Assembly (NCBI GenBank): GCA_023251135.1
Contig: JAHEZJ010000034.1
Coordinates: 1-64,000 of the forward strand
Direction of reading: 5' to 3'
DNA: 64,000 bases
Origin: Flavobacterium sp.
Lineage (GTDB): Bacteria > Bacteroidota > Bacteroidia > Flavobacteriales > Flavobacteriaceae
The position numbers and the translations under genes were made by a program. This document shows positions 61,921-64,000 of this stretch, in pieces. Every line of letters begins with the position of its first letter. Position 1 is the stretch's first letter. Below the pieces are notes generated by a model. The model was not told the DNA's origin, did no database searches, and saw only the letters and a program-made list of their open reading frames with translations.

Positions 61921-62778
61921 TTAATTATTTATAACATTGGTCGTGTTTACTTGTGCTGCATCTCTCAAAGCATAGAAGTCCATATTAAAAGCGTCTTTAT
62001 AATACTGAACGACCATGGCTTCTTTTTGTTTGATTTTTGCTCTTCCGCTATCACTCGCGCTGGCAAGTAATGCATCGTATTCTGCTTTTGAACTGATCAG
62101 TATTACCGAAGCAGTTTCTGCAAAATCTTCAATAATATTACTTCTGGCATAATTCGTCACAAACCCAAGGTTTTTAGAGGTTTGGAGATTTTCTAAGTGC
62201 CAGGTAGCCGTATAGTCTGCAGGAGTAACTTTTTGCCACGCTTTTTCGTCAAAAGGTTTATTCTGATTCAAAATATGTACATATTCGTGCTGAATAGTGT
62301 GGATGAATTCGGTAACACTTGCACGGTTTTTTCTATTCAGGTAGTCTACCTCGAACAATGTAATTCTTTGTCCTGAATCTGCAATCCCTAAAGTTCGGGT
62401 TCCATTGGTATTAGAGTTTACCCCCCCTACCAGAACAATTTCTCTTGGAGCCACTTTTTTTACAAAATCAGCACCACCTATGGTAGAATAACTATTGATC
62501 CAAATTTGTTTCACTACCTCCAATGCCGGTTGCACACTATTGACAGCCGGAGGAAAAAGAAATCGGTTATTGTCTACTGTATTCTGATTCCATTTGTATT
62601 GCGCGTTGATATTATACGGATTTAGGTAATTGGTATCAATCCAGGTGTCTAAAGCCGTTTTCACAGGTTGCTTATAATCTAATTGACTGTCACCTGGTCT
62701 GTCTTCATGCGTACAGGCTCCTAAAGTTAAAACTCCGGCTAGTAGTACTATTGCTTTATATTGTTTTATTGTTTTCAT
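61921..62778 (-). CDS. Substrate import-associated zinc metallohydrolase lipoprotein
   Basis: 285 aa. Lipobox LGAC (Cys22). Zinc motif HEYVH in FIHTIQHEYVHILNQ with a downstream Glu (FAETASVILIS). This combination, between SusD and a DUF4302 gene, matches the lipoprotein metallohydrolases linked to Sus-type import. Probable periplasmic or surface peptidase. Lies 25 bp after susD. Confidence 0.88.
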   Translation of the reverse strand: MKTIKQYKAIVLLAGVLTLGACTHEDRPGDSQLDYKQPVKTALDTWIDTNYLNPYNINAQYKWNQNTVDNNRFLFPPAVNSVQPALEVVKQIWINSYSTIGGADFVKKVAPREIVLVGGVNSNTNGTRTLGIADSGQRITLFEVDYLNRKNRASVTEFIHTIQHEYVHILNQNKPFDEKAWQKVTPADYTATWHLENLQTSKNLGFVTNYARSNIIEDFAETASVILISSKAEYDALLASASDSGRAKIKQKEAMVVQYYKDAFNMDFYALRDAAQVNTTNVINN

Positions 62779-62803
62779 ATTTCTAAAATTTTGATTCGAA
62801 ATT

Positions 62804-64000
62804 TTATCTCGGATTTTTTACTACTCCGTAGTTAGATGCGCTTAACGGTATTTGTAATGCGCGACGCTTATCATCTTTAGTTAATGTAATTGTCGGCTTA
62901 CCAAAAGTCGCATGGCTTACAACAATATTAAAACGTTTTACATCAAGCCATCTCAATCCTTCATGAACAAAATCTCTTCTACGGGTCTCTGCAATTGCTT
63001 TTACATAAGAAGTCTGTACAGGGGTCATTGTATAAAACGGAGTAAGTTCGTCTGCTATTACAGGATATAATGTCGTTATTCTTGCTTCAGTCAGTTTGTC
63101 GGTTGTAGCGTTATAACCTGTTGTTCTGGTGCCTAAAAAGAACTCCAATTCTGTATTTGCTTCTGCCGTTCTGCCTTTCATTACCAATGCTTCAATACGA
63201 TTCAGATAAAATTCGTCGTTAGATAAAAGCACTATTCCTGCGTAAGCAATTCCAATATTGGCTGTTAAATTGGTGTATTTAAAGTATTCTTCAAATTTTG
63301 GTGTAAACAATGTTCTACTGCTGTTGTAGCTGTAAAAATCATATACCCATGCCTTTCCAAAAGGATTTGTACCTCTAAAAAGTTCTGTCTGTTTAGGATC
63401 TGTCAGGTAAAAGTTGCTTCCACCGGCAGATCTTCCAATTAGTGTATTTGGAGAGGCTACTAACAAATTGGATGTTAATGACGATCTGGAATACTCTATA
63501 AATTGTACATCCGGAGCCAAATTTGCTAAGGTTGCATAATCTTTAATTTTCGTTACCGGTTTAGAACCAAGACCTTCTGAAATTTTTATAACATTGTCCC
63601 AGTCTCCCTTTACCAAATAAAAACGGCTCGCAAATGCTTTAGCAGCTTCTATGTTAAAGTGAAATTTTGGTTCTTTGTAGTTGTTTGTTACCAATGGAAG
63701 GCCTTCTTCTATATCTCTCTGAATAAAATCAAATACTTCCTGTACTGTATTTCTGGTGTAGTTTTTTAATAAGGAAGTTTCAGGTTCTTTTACATAAGGA
63801 ATTCCCAAATCAGTTCCGGCAGTGGCCGGATTGTATCGCTGCGACCAAAAAGTAACGAGCATAAAGTGAGCGTAAGCTCTAGCAATTAAAGCCTCGCCTT
63901 TTTGTGGATTTAAAGTTGCAGGGCTTCCTAATTCCTCAATCGATTTTAAAGCCTGATTGGCATGTGCGACAGCTCTGTAACAAGCGTCCCAATAAAACGC
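62804..64000 (-). CDS. SusD/RagB-like nutrient-uptake lipoprotein (partial)
   Basis: The frame is open to the window edge, so the N-terminus with signal is missing; 398 residues are visible. CYRAVAHANQALKSIEELG and KGEALIARAYAHFMLVTFW are the classic SusD TPR-region motif, and RRRDFVHEGLRWLDVKRFN is the SusD C-terminal signature. It binds substrate at the cell surface and hands it to SusC, which should lie just outside the window. Confidence 0.92.
   Translation of the reverse strand, partial: AFYWDACYRAVAHANQALKSIEELGSPATLNPQKGEALIARAYAHFMLVTFWSQRYNPATAGTDLGIPYVKEPETSLLKNYTRNTVQEVFDFIQRDIEEGLPLVTNNYKEPKFHFNIEAAKAFASRFYLVKGDWDNVIKISEGLGSKPVTKIKDYATLANLAPDVQFIEYSRSSLTSNLLVASPNTLIGRSAGGSNFYLTDPKQTELFRGTNPFGKAWVYDFYSYNSSRTLFTPKFEEYFKYTNLTANIGIAYAGIVLLSNDEFYLNRIEALVMKGRTAEANTELEFFLGTRTTGYNATTDKLTEARITTLYPVIADELTPFYTMTPVQTSYVKAIAETRRRDFVHEGLRWLDVKRFNIVVSHATFGKPTITLTKDDKRRALQIPLSASNYGVVKNPR

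Overview
The window looks like a chromosomal segment of a Flavobacterium-type member of the Bacteroidota. The DNA is AT-rich and start codons sit behind A-rich stretches with few strong Shine-Dalgarno sites. Several promoters carry the Bacteroidota -7 box TAnnTTTG. Typical family markers are present: SusD, DUF4302, the Sus-associated zinc metallohydrolase lipoprotein, class II IlvC and fused HisIE and HisB. No rRNA, tRNA, transposase or CRISPR array was seen.

Layout. 1-13.4 kb is ordinary chromosome: the end of a 2-oxo acid dehydrogenase E1 gene, a DUF885 lipoprotein, a thioesterase, an MscS channel, two helicases, a type II NADH dehydrogenase, a Bcr/CflA efflux pump and small secreted proteins. 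13,458-20,289 is a compact 6.8-kb prophage-like element flanked by two direct 28-bp copies of a dif/XerCD-type site. It encodes a gene II/X-like Rep and a leftward run of small, mostly membrane-associated proteins, one lysozyme-like, but no integrase, no Zot ATPase, no microvirus capsid gene and no visible packaging ATPase. I read it as an integrative, probably single-stranded DNA, tailless membrane-containing phage in the style of FLiP (Finnlakeviridae); this is inference. 20.6-26.4 kb has a cNMP/CBS/DUF294 regulator, a degenerate DnaQ-like protein, a VOC gene remnant and acs. 26.9-35.2 kb carries leucine and isoleucine/valine synthesis (leuA-leuB, then ilvD-ilvB-ilvN-ilvC) on the minus strand, with an Ile/Val-rich leader peptide and attenuator before ilvD and a one-base frameshift in ilvC. 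35.4-39.6 kb has a helical-repeat protein, an M1 peptidase and a CBM9-like protein. 39.9-48 kb is the complete his operon (hisGDCBHA-NIPSNAP-hisF-hisIE, minus strand) behind a His-rich leader peptide and attenuator. 48-59.8 kb holds a two-component system, an LTA-synthase-like sulfatase-fold enzyme, a nuclease/phospholipase-like protein, YeiH with a LysR regulator, a VWA-like membrane protein and FabG. At 60.1 kb is a small Cys-containing peptide with a double-glycine-type leader. The window ends inside a Sus-type nutrient-uptake operon (susD, zinc metallohydrolase, DUF4302).

Main points. (1) The element's att sites resemble dif, and in the excised circle a 43-aa membrane ORF would be rebuilt across the junction just upstream of rep. 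(2) Two 95-bp arrays in the element repeat CGTT-core motifs at exactly 44-bp spacing. (3) Two hairpins share a TTCCAC loop on different but paired stems. (4) Both amino-acid operons have classical leader-peptide attenuators. (5) Many intergenic gaps, including those inside the his operon, hold dispersed palindromic repeats.
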